Positions 8,206 through 15,379 of a stretch of DNA of 64,000 bases are shown in pieces. The stretch covers positions 217,776-281,775 of the forward strand of contig JAQTTH010000001.1 of NCBI GenBank assembly GCA_028710895.1, read 5' to 3'. The notes beneath the pieces are model-generated. The model saw only the letters and a program-made list of their open reading frames with translations, was not told the origin of the DNA and made no database searches. The stretch's first letter is position 1. Each line of letters opens with the position of its first letter. The stretch is from Paludibacter sp. Its GTDB lineage: Bacteria > Bacteroidota > Bacteroidia > Bacteroidales > Paludibacteraceae. The translations under genes were made by a program, and so were the position numbers.

Positions 8206-8898
8206 ATGATTTATTCGCACGAAGTAGAACACATGTGTGTTGTGAAAAAAGGTCCAGACCACGGTCCTGCTCCCATACCTGAAGAAGGCAAATGGGTAAA
8301 ATCAAAAGAAATTAAAGACATTTCAGGGTTGACTCATGGTGTGGGTTGGTGTGCTCCTCAACAAGGTGCATGTAAACTGACTTTGAATGTAAAAGAAGGT
8401 ATTATTGAAGAAGCATTGGTTGAAACAATTGGTTGTTCGGGTATGACTCACTCAGCTGCTATGGCTGCCGAAATCCTTACCGGAAAAACAATCCTTGAAG
8501 CATTGAATACTGACCTGGTATGTGATGCAATCAACGTGGCAATGCGTGAATTGTTCTTGCAAATCGTTTACGGACGTACGCAATCAGCTTTCTCTGAAGG
8601 TGGATTGCCAATCGGTGCCGGACTTGAAGATTTGGGTAAAGGCTTGCGCTCGCAGGTTGGTACAATGTTTAGTACTAAACTAAAAGGTGTACGTTATTTG
8701 GAGATGGCTGAAGGTTATATCAGCCGTATGGCATTGGACGAAGACGGTGAAGCTTGCGGTTACGAATTCGTACGTTTCGGTCCTATGATGGATCTGATCA
8801 AAAAAGGTGTTGATGCTAACGAAGCATTGGTGAAATCGACCAGCAAATACGGTCGTTTCGACAACGCTGCGAAATATATCGATCCTCGTCACGAGTAG
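8206..8898 (+). CDS. IscU/NifU-like iron-sulfur scaffold-type protein paired with GGGtGRT
   Basis: This 230-residue protein resembles the IscU/NifU N-terminal scaffold fold in its central part, where ETIGCSGMTHSAAMAAEILTG (split here as ETIGCSGMTHS and AAMAAEILTG, about residues 76-96) matches the cysteine-containing loop of IscU proteins. Two more cysteines occur in GWCAPQQGAC near residue 49. It is therefore a candidate cluster-binding protein, but a full IscU ligand set is not obvious. It is followed after 74 bp by the GGGtGRT gene, and the two form one operon from the strong promoter at 8118 to the terminator at 10011. Strong codon bias suggests high expression. The physiological role is unknown. 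Confidence 0.75.
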   Translation: MIYSHEVEHMCVVKKGPDHGPAPIPEEGKWVKSKEIKDISGLTHGVGWCAPQQGACKLTLNVKEGIIEEALVETIGCSGMTHSAAMAAEILTGKTILEALNTDLVCDAINVAMRELFLQIVYGRTQSAFSEGGLPIGAGLEDLGKGLRSQVGTMFSTKLKGVRYLEMAEGYISRMALDEDGEACGYEFVRFGPMMDLIKKGVDANEALVKSTSKYGRFDNAAKYIDPRHE

Positions 8899-8940
8899 AT
8901 GAAAATGCATAATTTACAATGCATAATTCATAATTAAATC
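8899..8940. repeat. A/T-rich ATAATTCATAATT-type spacer
   Basis: The spacer between the two operon genes contains GCATAATTTACAATGCATAATT followed by CATAATTAAATC; the first part holds two near copies of GCATAATT. It resembles the heptamer repeat at 3677. Confidence 0.5.
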
Positions 8941-8972
8941 ATCCAAATTAATCATCTTCAAATTAAAATAAT

Positions 8973-9965
8973 ATGTTATTTGAAAGTTACGACCGTCGTA
9001 TAGACAAAGTCAATGCGGCTCTTAATACATACGATATCAAAGATATCGACGAAGCCAAAGCAATTTGTGCTGCCAAAGGAATTGATCCTTACGCAATCTG
9101 CGAAAGTATTCAAAATATCGCGTTTGAAAACGCAAAGTGGGCTTACGTGGTAGGTGCTGCTATCGCTATCAAAAAAGGTGCTACTACTGCTGCCGACGCT
9201 GCTGAGGCAATCGGTATCGGTTTGCAGGCATTCTGTATTCCGGGTTCAGTAGCCGAAGACCGCAAAGTAGGTCTTGGTCACGGCAACCTGGCTGCTATGT
9301 TGCTTCGCAACGAAACTAAATGTTTTGCTTTCCTTGCCGGACACGAATCATTTGCTGCTGCTGAAGGTGCAATTGGTATTGCTCAATCGGCTAACAAAGT
9401 ACGTAAAGAACCATTGCGCGTTATCCTTAACGGACTTGGAAAAGACGCTGCTATGATTATCTCTCGTATCAACGGATTTACCTATGTTCAAACCGACTTC
9501 GATTACGCTACAGGCGAATTGAACGTAGTGAAAACAAAAGCGTATTCTGATGGTATCCGTGCTGCAGTAAAATGTTACGGTGCTGATGATGTTCGCGAAG
9601 GTGTGGCTATCATGCGCGCCGAAGGTGTTGACGTATCAATCACTGGTAACTCAACTAACCCAACACGTTTCCAACACCCTGTAGCAGGTACATACAAAAA
9701 AGAATGTATCGAAGGTGGTAAAAAATACTTCTCAGTTGCTTCTGGTGGTGGTACCGGACGTACGCTTCACCCCGACAACATGGGCGCAGGTCCTGCTTCT
9801 TACGGTATGACCGATACTATGGGACGTATGCACGGTGATGCTCAGTTCGCAGGTTCTTCTTCAGTTCCAGCTCACGTGGAAATGATGGGATTCTTAGGAA
9901 TGGGTAACAACCCAATGGTTGGAGCTACTGTACAAGTGGCTGTGGCTATTGAAATGGCAAAATAA
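8973..9965 (+). CDS. GGGtGRT protein (conserved, function unknown)
   Basis: This 330-residue protein carries the family signature GGGTGRTLHPDNMG at about residues 261-274 and belongs to the GGGtGRT family (Pfam), which has no established function. It is rich in Ala and Gly and looks cytoplasmic, with no signal peptide or membrane segment. Two conserved stretches, GLGHGNLAAMLLRNETKCF near residue 93 and GNNPMVGATVQVAVA at the C-terminus, suggest a nucleotide- or cofactor-binding enzyme, but that is inference. It is the second gene of an operon with an IscU-like protein, which points to an Fe-S-linked reaction. Confidence 0.85.
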   Translation: MLFESYDRRIDKVNAALNTYDIKDIDEAKAICAAKGIDPYAICESIQNIAFENAKWAYVVGAAIAIKKGATTAADAAEAIGIGLQAFCIPGSVAEDRKVGLGHGNLAAMLLRNETKCFAFLAGHESFAAAEGAIGIAQSANKVRKEPLRVILNGLGKDAAMIISRINGFTYVQTDFDYATGELNVVKTKAYSDGIRAAVKCYGADDVREGVAIMRAEGVDVSITGNSTNPTRFQHPVAGTYKKECIEGGKKYFSVASGGGTGRTLHPDNMGAGPASYGMTDTMGRMHGDAQFAGSSSVPAHVEMMGFLGMGNNPMVGATVQVAVAIEMAK

Positions 9966-10010
9966 ACCCACGACCCCCTGCTCCCAAAGCAGGTGCGCTA
10001 ATTAAAATAG

Positions 10011-10046
10011 AAACTCCCCGATATGCGATTGCGTATCGGGGAGTTT
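10011..10046 (+). terminator. Strong terminator of the GGGtGRT operon (CCCCGATA stem)
   Basis: AAACTCCCCGATATGC at 10011-10026 pairs with 10031-10046 across a 4-nt loop with one G:U pair, followed by T6-G-T8. It is a textbook intrinsic terminator. Confidence 0.92.
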
Positions 10047-10083
10047 TTTGTTTTTTTTAATTGGGTATGATAATAATCACATA

Positions 10084-10494
10084 TTACCAAAGATTATCCC
10101 TCCTCTTATTTGAAAGTTTAATTGAATAATCCATTTTCACTTTGTCATTCAATTCTTTATCGTAAATTCCTGTCGTTTGACAATGCGGGCATCTAAAACC
10201 ACCAGAATCATTAGAATGCACTTGTATTAGTTTTTTATCTGAATCCCAACAATGTGAACAATATCTAATTTCAGGATTATCTTTTAGAGTAATATACAAC
10301 TCTTGATTACGTACAATTTGTTGTTCTAAATCTTTTTCCTTTCTCAATTCAGACGCTTCTTTTGTTAGGCGACTAATTTCTGATTGCATATCAAGCGCCT
10401 GAGAGCTCAAATCAATTAACTGACGATACAAATCAATATTATCTGCTTGTTGTACAATTTTTGCAACATCTTTAATGCCTTCATATAATCCCAT
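10084..10494 (-). CDS. Hypothetical coiled-coil and zinc-ribbon protein
   Basis: I do not recognise a named family. The 136-residue protein has a helical N-terminal part with heptad-like charged segments (MQSEISRLTKEASELRKEKD, about residues 36-55), then a zinc-ribbon-like module in which CSHC (about residue 79) and CPHC (about residue 99) supply four cysteines, and a basic C-terminal tail. It has no signal peptide. It lies between the GGGtGRT operon and a RAYT gene in what looks like an accessory stretch. A nucleic-acid-binding or scaffold role is possible but not shown. Confidence 0.65.
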   Translation of the reverse strand: MGLYEGIKDVAKIVQQADNIDLYRQLIDLSSQALDMQSEISRLTKEASELRKEKDLEQQIVRNQELYITLKDNPEIRYCSHCWDSDKKLIQVHSNDSGGFRCPHCQTTGIYDKELNDKVKMDYSIKLSNKRRDNLW

Positions 10495-10558
10495 ATCGAA
10501 TTTATTTTAAATATTTGTTCTGCAAATATAAACATTTATTCATTAACAACAAATAAAA

Positions 10559-11239
10559 TCATTTCCTACCCAATTTCTCCGGATTTTCCCTGATATATTC
10601 GGAAATCCGTACAAACGCATCATAATCACGAATGATATGTTCGTAATAATTGCGTTGCCACAATTTACCATTGAATGGTGTCCATCCCATGGTTTTCACG
10701 CCACGTATATATTCAACGGTGGTAATGGATTTAAATGCATCCATCATATCACAAACGGTTTTCCGTTTTGCAACCGTAGGGGCATGCCCTTGTGGCTGCC
10801 CACATAATGAATTATTATTTATTTCAATTGGGGTATCGGCATGCCCAAATGATGAAACATCATCCGATTTTGATTCAACGGCATTATTTAATGGTTGTCC
10901 ATCCACACCATTCAATTTTGGGCGACCATCATCGTCGGATAATGGGCGACCACAAGGGTACGCCCCTACGCTTGGTACAATTTCCAAAATGGCATGAAAA
11001 TGGTCGGGCATAACAACGAATTCATGTAATTGAACATTGTGGAAACGGTCGGGTAATGCCAACCATTGTTTCTCGATCAATTTTCCTGAATCGTTTAATT
11101 TGATTTTACCATCAACAATATCGCCAAATAAACATTCACGATTTTGAACGCAAATGGTGATAAAATATAATCCTTCCTGCGAATAATCATATCCTTTCAG
11201 ACGAATGGAACGGCGGTGATGAATTGGATTTTGTGACAT
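10559..11239 (-). CDS. REP-associated tyrosine transposase (RAYT, IS200/Y1 family) with repeat-derived insert
   Basis: This 226-residue protein is a Y1 single-strand transposase of the RAYT type. The HUH-type metal site is in VVMPDHFHAIL (about residues 74-84), and the catalytic Tyr is in LWQRNYYEHIIRD (about residues 193-205). RAYTs are single-copy enzymes thought to spread REP palindromes rather than themselves. Between these motifs, residues about 88-158 form a variable insert with repeated CGRP, DGRP, DGQP and CGQP words, encoded by DNA that holds inverted REP-like palindromes (10776-10801 and 10944-10969). The frame is intact. No IS ends were identified around the gene. Confidence 0.9.
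   Translation of the reverse strand: MSQNPIHHRRSIRLKGYDYSQEGLYFITICVQNRECLFGDIVDGKIKLNDSGKLIEKQWLALPDRFHNVQLHEFVVMPDHFHAILEIVPSVGAYPCGRPLSDDDGRPKLNGVDGQPLNNAVESKSDDVSSFGHADTPIEINNNSLCGQPQGHAPTVAKRKTVCDMMDAFKSITTVEYIRGVKTMGWTPFNGKLWQRNYYEHIIRDYDAFVRISEYIRENPEKLGRK
10776..10969. repeat. Inverted REP-like palindromes inside the RAYT reading frame
   Basis: GTAGGGGCATGCCCTTGTGG at 10776-10795 recurs in inverted orientation at about 10950-10969 as CCACAAGGGTACGCCCCTAC. Partial GGGCGACCA (10919) and GGCATGCCC (10838) copies lie between. All are inside the coding region, within a nonconserved linker. Confidence 0.8.
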
Positions 11240-11261
11240 TGAAAATCAAATTTATTACATA

Positions 11262-11298
11262 AAATTCCCCGACACTAATGAATTGTATCGGGGAATTT
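11262..11298 (-). terminator. Terminator after the DUF6261 gene (CCCCGATA-type stem)
   Basis: AAATTCCCCGACAC at 11262-11275 pairs with GTATCGGGGAATTT at 11285-11298 with one mismatch. It lies between the DUF6261 stop and the RAYT start, both on the minus strand. Confidence 0.75.
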
Positions 11299-11305
11299 AT
11301 ATTAT

Positions 11306-12040
11306 TTACTGCACCGGAGCAGTTGTAGTATCCGCTTTGTTACGTCCTTTGCGAGCTGCAAGGGTGTTTTTATAATATTCCACGTAGTAATTTACCTTAT
11401 CGATAAACTCGGCATATTCGGCATCGCCATTTACCAGGGCCAATGCGTTTACCTGATCAACAACGGCGTTATATGCATCTTCTGTCAGGTTGCGCGAGTC
11501 CCGAACATTGCTTACCAGGCGTGCTGCCTCTTCGTTGGCACGTTCGCCAAAATGAGCAATAAACTCATCGTTAGCAGCATTATCCTTGTTGAGCCATTCG
11601 GTAGCACCCGCAGTTGCCACGTCGTCGGCATAATTTGTCAACAACTCCGTATTCCGGTTGGTGATGGCTGCACTCTCCTTATTATATGGCAAACGACGCA
11701 AATCGCCATACTTGTCGATGATACGCTGAATGTGCTCGCCGGCAGTCTGCACAGCAGGATCATAATGATACAGACACGATTCAACAAACAAAGAGAAACC
11801 ATGTTCCAACTGGTCGCGATAGGCATCGGACTGCACAATGGTTTTGGTGTACACACTTCCTTTCTCTGCTTGCAGGGCTTTTGCCAATTGCTCCAGTGCC
11901 GACTGAAAAGCAGGCGCAAGAGTCACAATTCCCAGCTTGGAAGCTGTATAAAGAATAATCAACTTGGAGATTTCGGTACAGAATTGCGAAAACTCCAGAT
12001 TTTGCATCGAATGCAAATCGAAAAACAAGATTTTTTTCAT
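11306..12040 (-). CDS. DUF6261 family protein
   Basis: This 244-residue protein belongs by my recognition to DUF6261, a family of unknown function found mainly in Bacteroidales. It is largely helical and has no signal peptide or membrane segment. Recognisable stretches are MQNLEFSQFCTEI near the N-terminus, LPYNKESAAITNRN (about residue 123) and DAYNAVVDQVNALALVNG in the C-terminal third. The tail (ARKGRNKADTTTAPVQ) is low in structure. I chose the ATG at 12040; the longer frame starts with TTG. The upstream region has a long array of 41-bp palindromic units (12164-12433) on the 5' side, about 124 bp away, which may be functionally linked. Confidence 0.75.
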   Translation of the reverse strand: MKKILFFDLHSMQNLEFSQFCTEISKLIILYTASKLGIVTLAPAFQSALEQLAKALQAEKGSVYTKTIVQSDAYRDQLEHGFSLFVESCLYHYDPAVQTAGEHIQRIIDKYGDLRRLPYNKESAAITNRNTELLTNYADDVATAGATEWLNKDNAANDEFIAHFGERANEEAARLVSNVRDSRNLTEDAYNAVVDQVNALALVNGDAEYAEFIDKVNYYVEYYKNTLAARKGRNKADTTTAPVQ

Positions 12041-12163
12041 GCGAGTAAAATTTAAAATTAGATAATTATTTAAATTCAAGTCATTCAACAGCGAATGAAT
12101 TGTTCGTTAAGTCGGTTTTGAGTGCCGCAGGTTAGTTTCGGCATCTATTTCTTTCACATTTTA

Positions 12164-12433
12164 GCATTACAAAACTGCGAGAAGCCATCCGAAGTTCGGA
12201 TTTAACCAAGCAGGTTTGTAACAGACCGTCCGAACTTCGGATTTAACCAAGCAAGTTTGTAAAACGTCATCCGAACTTCGGATTTAACCATGCAACTTTA
12301 TAAAACACCATCCGAACTTCGGATTTAACCAAGCAGCTTTGTAATACTCCGTCCGAAGTTCGGAAACCTTCTCGCAGTTTTGTAATGCACTTTCCGAAAT
12401 TGGGAAATTGTCTCGGGACTTTGAATGGCTGAA
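12164..12433. repeat. 41-bp-period palindromic repeat array with 21-bp flanking inverted repeats
   Basis: Palindromes of the form TCCGAACTTCGGA or TCCGAAGTTCGGA begin at 12188, 12229, 12270, 12311 and 12352, with a degenerate sixth at 12393: exactly 41 bp apart. The 28-nt spacers share TTTAACCAAGCAG and TTTGTAA, then end in 7 variable bases. The first five units are bracketed by perfect 21-bp inverted repeats (12164-12184 and 12368-12388). The right repeat is itself a variant of the spacer consensus. The array can fold into a chain of hairpins or one large closed structure. It lies upstream of the DUF6261 gene. Confidence 0.92.
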
Positions 12434-12832
12434 TACGGAAGTTGTATTTTAAAGCAACAATACCAATTACGTTGGTAATAACCACATATATTTCCAAGCA
12501 GACAACTGGAATTGAGTTACATATACACAGCAACTCACAATCTATTTTTACATTAACAAGATGCAAATATAAAATGATTTCTCAAAACAACAAAGAATTA
12601 TGTAAATTATTTTATAACAATCGTCGTATTTTTTTTGAAACAGGGCTAAAAATACTTTCTAAAAAAAGCAGATGTCCAACAGAAGAACTATGCAACCACT
12701 TATTTAATCTCCAAAAAATTTCAATCAACCGGATTAAGACAACAAAAAACACTAATTTTGGCAATTAAAATAGATAGAAAAAATAAATACGCAGTTTCCC
12801 CGTTTACAGAGTATTCATCCTACTAAAAAATA
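12434..12832. other. A/T-rich gap with no supported gene
   Basis: About 400 bases between the 41-bp array and the lectin gene. A 65-codon frame from the ATG at 12574 exists on the plus strand, but it has no recognisable family, no promoter-like box and no signal of conservation, so I do not call it. Confidence 0.5.
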
Positions 12833-13336
12833 ATGTCCATGAGAAAACTATTCTTCATTTTTGCATTAAGCCTATTTTCGGTAGGCATTATCACCTCGCA
12901 AACCATTATCGGAACTTATGCTATTCAGAACACAGTTACAAATAAAAATCTCAGACCCTACGATGCCGGCAATCAGAACGGAAACAGGATTGTATTGTAC
13001 AATCACGTGGAATGGAAGTGTATGACGTGGGATTTCGTTCACATTAATGATAACACCTATCAACTGAAAAACCTTTTTACGTCAAAAACCTTTCAGCCCA
13101 AAGACACGCCCGCTAAACAAGGTTCTACATTGGAGCAGCAACCGTTGTCGGGTTCGGCTACTCAGCAATGGGAATTCATTAAGGGAGCAAACAATAATTA
13201 CCTGATTCGACTAAAAGGAACTGAATTGTATATCACAGCTTCGTCGTCGCAAACCAATAGCGATATTGTGTTGCAGCCGGTACAAAAGAATGCGTTACAA
13301 CAATGGCGCCTGGTAGCACAAAACCCCGACATGTAA
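12833..13336 (+). CDS. Exported ricin-type (beta-trefoil) lectin domain protein
   Basis: This 167-residue protein has a signal peptide (FFIFALSLFSVGIITSQ) followed by a single ricin-type beta-trefoil domain filling the rest. Three trefoil repeats can be traced: YAIQNTVTNKNLRPYDAG, YQLKNLFTSKTFQPKD and YLIRLKGTELYITASS, with QxW-type motifs (QQWEF and LQQWRLV). Such domains usually bind galactose-type sugars or glycoconjugates. There is no catalytic domain and no T9SS tail, so it is a stand-alone secreted or periplasmic lectin. The start could also be the ATG at 12839. A strong terminator follows. Confidence 0.82.
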   Translation: MSMRKLFFIFALSLFSVGIITSQTIIGTYAIQNTVTNKNLRPYDAGNQNGNRIVLYNHVEWKCMTWDFVHINDNTYQLKNLFTSKTFQPKDTPAKQGSTLEQQPLSGSATQQWEFIKGANNNYLIRLKGTELYITASSSQTNSDIVLQPVQKNALQQWRLVAQNPDM

Positions 13337-13363
13337 ACCCCGCCGGTATACTAAACAACCGAA

Positions 13364-13397
13364 AAACTCCCCGATATTAGTTTATATCGGGGAGTTT
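13364..13397 (+). terminator. Terminator after the lectin gene (CCCCGATA stem)
   Basis: A perfect 14-bp stem, AAACTCCCCGATAT (13364-13377) with 13384-13397, encloses a 6-nt loop. The stem nearly equals that at 10011. Confidence 0.85.
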
Positions 13398-13497
13398 CGG
13401 GTTTTCCGCACATCACACTCTGAAATGAACTTTTTTAAAATATAACTGTTTTTGTATAAACAGCTTAAAATTTGATAACTTATAAACATTTAAAATT

Positions 13498-14346
13498 ATG
13501 AAGACAACACGTTTAACTATCTTGTTCTTATCTGCAACACTGCTATGCTCGGCAGGCGACTTTAAACAACAAATTGGTATTTCGCTAAAGGGTTCAACAA
13601 ACGGTATTGGTGGCGATATCTATTATCGTCCAATAAAATCAATTGCATTTAAAGCCGGTTACGAAGCATTTAATGCAAGCCTGACAGCTCAAACCCTGCA
13701 AAGTTATGTTGGAAGTAATATTGCCTCCGTTTCGGTTCCAATGCCAACAGGTGGTGATATGAGTTTCGATGTCAATTCGAAGTTAAAAACAGGTTCTTTA
13801 TCATTTTTGGTAGGCTTTCAGCCATTTGGAGGATTATATATCACGGCAGGTGTTGGTACATTTTTATTAAATGCTGATATTTCCGGAGTCCCAACCAATG
13901 ATTTAAATTTGGGTAGTCAGAATGTAGCGGGTGTTGGTACAGTGAGTCCGGTTATCCATAAAGATAAAATTGGCAACTTCCTTATTAATCTGAGTCCAAC
14001 TAATAAAGTTGCACCTTATTTCGGTATCGGATTGGGAAGCTTTGTACCGCGCAAGGGCAGAGTTTCGTTTGCATTGGAACTTGGAGCCTATTACATGGGT
14101 GCTCCGGTAATATCGGCAACTCTACCTACAGGACTTAAATCGGCAAATATCGACTGGGGTTCAAATATAACCCAAAGTCAGCGGGATCAATATTTTGGCA
14201 CTATCAATGCCGACGTAGACAATACACTAAGTCAATTGCAAACTAAATTAGATGGGCAGGTAGCTGACCTTAATACGCAAATGAAGCCTTTCGCATTTTA
14301 TCCGGTGTTGAAACTCACTATTGGAATCAAGGCACTGGAGTTCTAA
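13498..14346 (+). CDS. Outer-membrane beta-barrel protein, unknown function
   Basis: This 282-residue protein has a signal peptide (MKTTRLTILFLSATLLCSAG) and alternating hydrophobic strands typical of a small outer-membrane barrel, such as SLSFLVGFQPFGGLYITAGV and ALELGAYYMGAPV. The last residues (LKLTIGIKALEF) end in Phe, as many barrel proteins do for BAM recognition. A soluble helical loop (SQRDQYFGTINADVDNTL, about residues 226-243) precedes the last strand. No specific family is recognised. It is a single-gene unit with its own strong terminator. Confidence 0.78.
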   Translation: MKTTRLTILFLSATLLCSAGDFKQQIGISLKGSTNGIGGDIYYRPIKSIAFKAGYEAFNASLTAQTLQSYVGSNIASVSVPMPTGGDMSFDVNSKLKTGSLSFLVGFQPFGGLYITAGVGTFLLNADISGVPTNDLNLGSQNVAGVGTVSPVIHKDKIGNFLINLSPTNKVAPYFGIGLGSFVPRKGRVSFALELGAYYMGAPVISATLPTGLKSANIDWGSNITQSQRDQYFGTINADVDNTLSQLQTKLDGQVADLNTQMKPFAFYPVLKLTIGIKALEF

Positions 14347-14380
14347 AAGGACACGGAAATCATATCATTATATTCTAATT

Positions 14381-14425
14381 AAAAAGAAGACAGCATTGAA
14401 TTAAATTTCAATGCTGTCTTCTTTT
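14381..14425. terminator. Strong terminator, 20-bp perfect stem
   Basis: 14381-14400 pairs fully with 14406-14425 around a 5-nt loop (core GAAGACAGCATTGAA), with A and T runs outside. It lies between the plus-strand barrel gene and the minus-strand porP gene and may serve both. Confidence 0.92.
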
Positions 14426-14471
14426 TTCTATTTCAACCACTCATCAACTACCGGTTTGTTCTTCTCTCCTT

Positions 14472-15374
14472 TTAATACCAGCAATTGCGGCATTTCCAAA
14501 TCTTATCGAGTTTATAGGTAATCATCAGTTCGTTTGTACCAAGCGAGCTGCGACTAATACCACCTACGTTGTAATCGTAGCTGTACGACAGTTTTAGGTT
14601 CTTACTCAAATCAATCCCAAGCATTAAACCCATCTCGCTCCAGGTACGGTAAAGCAGCCCAACCTGAAATGCATTGGTACCCGGCAAATTGAAGTAACTT
14701 GTCATGTTCAACTCCATTTGGTAGGTGTTAGCATATTGAATTCCACAAATACCATATCCCAGATTTATATAGTTCCGACTATTTTGCTTGTACATGGCAT
14801 ACACAAAATTGGTATTGGCATATTGCTTATTCAGTGGGTAAAACAACGAAAACAGGTTAAGGCTCGAAGCTCCAATCTTCCACTGATTATTCGTCAGCTC
14901 CACACCTACTTCGGCATTAAAGTTATTTTCATTAATCAACTTGCTGAATATTTTATCATCGTCAGGAGTCGAGAAATTCACCTGAGATAAGTCATATGAC
15001 ATGTTTTGATACGAAGCGGCAACACCCATGTTCAATTTCCAGTACTTGGCAACAGTAAGTGCATAAGCATAGGTAAAATCAATATCGGTAGTCGTTGTAT
15101 ATCCAACATTATCCTGTGCCAAACGCAACCCAAATTGCGTATGCAAATCTTCGTTATAAAGTGTAGCTGCTCCAAAAAATGTAGTTGGTGCACCGGGGAA
15201 ATTAAACCACTGCTTGCGGGCTGCCATCGAGAAATCCGCCAGGTACTTGTCGTCGATCGATGCAGGGTTGACAAAATAGGTATTGTTCCAATAATTGGTT
15301 AAACGAATATTTGACTGCGCATGAGCAAATACCGCACTTGTAGCTATGACAATTAATATTAGGATCTTCTTCAT
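14472..15374 (-). CDS. PorP/SprF family type IX secretion outer-membrane protein
   Basis: This 300-residue protein is a PorP/SprF-family outer-membrane barrel. Family members help the T9SS export or anchor a partner adhesin encoded next to them. A signal peptide (MKKILILIVIATSAVFAHAQ) is followed by SNIRLTNYWNNTYFVNPAS, the usual N-terminal family signature, and strands such as LGLRYRTWSEMGLMLG-like turns through to the C-terminal WY. It starts 5 bp after the stop of the large adhesin gene, so the pair is one operon. A paralogue with the same first motif is at 60385-61308. Confidence 0.9.
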   Translation of the reverse strand: MKKILILIVIATSAVFAHAQSNIRLTNYWNNTYFVNPASIDDKYLADFSMAARKQWFNFPGAPTTFFGAATLYNEDLHTQFGLRLAQDNVGYTTTTDIDFTYAYALTVAKYWKLNMGVAASYQNMSYDLSQVNFSTPDDDKIFSKLINENNFNAEVGVELTNNQWKIGASSLNLFSLFYPLNKQYANTNFVYAMYKQNSRNYINLGYGICGIQYANTYQMELNMTSYFNLPGTNAFQVGLLYRTWSEMGLMLGIDLSKNLKLSYSYDYNVGGISRSSLGTNELMITYKLDKIWKCRNCWY

Positions 15375-15379
15375 ACTAA

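Noticed and set aside
12164..12433. CRISPR array
   Set aside because: The 41-bp units have a palindromic core and largely conserved spacers with only a few variable bases; there are no unique spacers and no cas genes in the window.
12442..12768. A 108-codon (or 65-codon from 12574) plus-strand frame
   Set aside because: No recognisable family, no promoter box, overlap with the array edge and no compositional signature of a coding gene.
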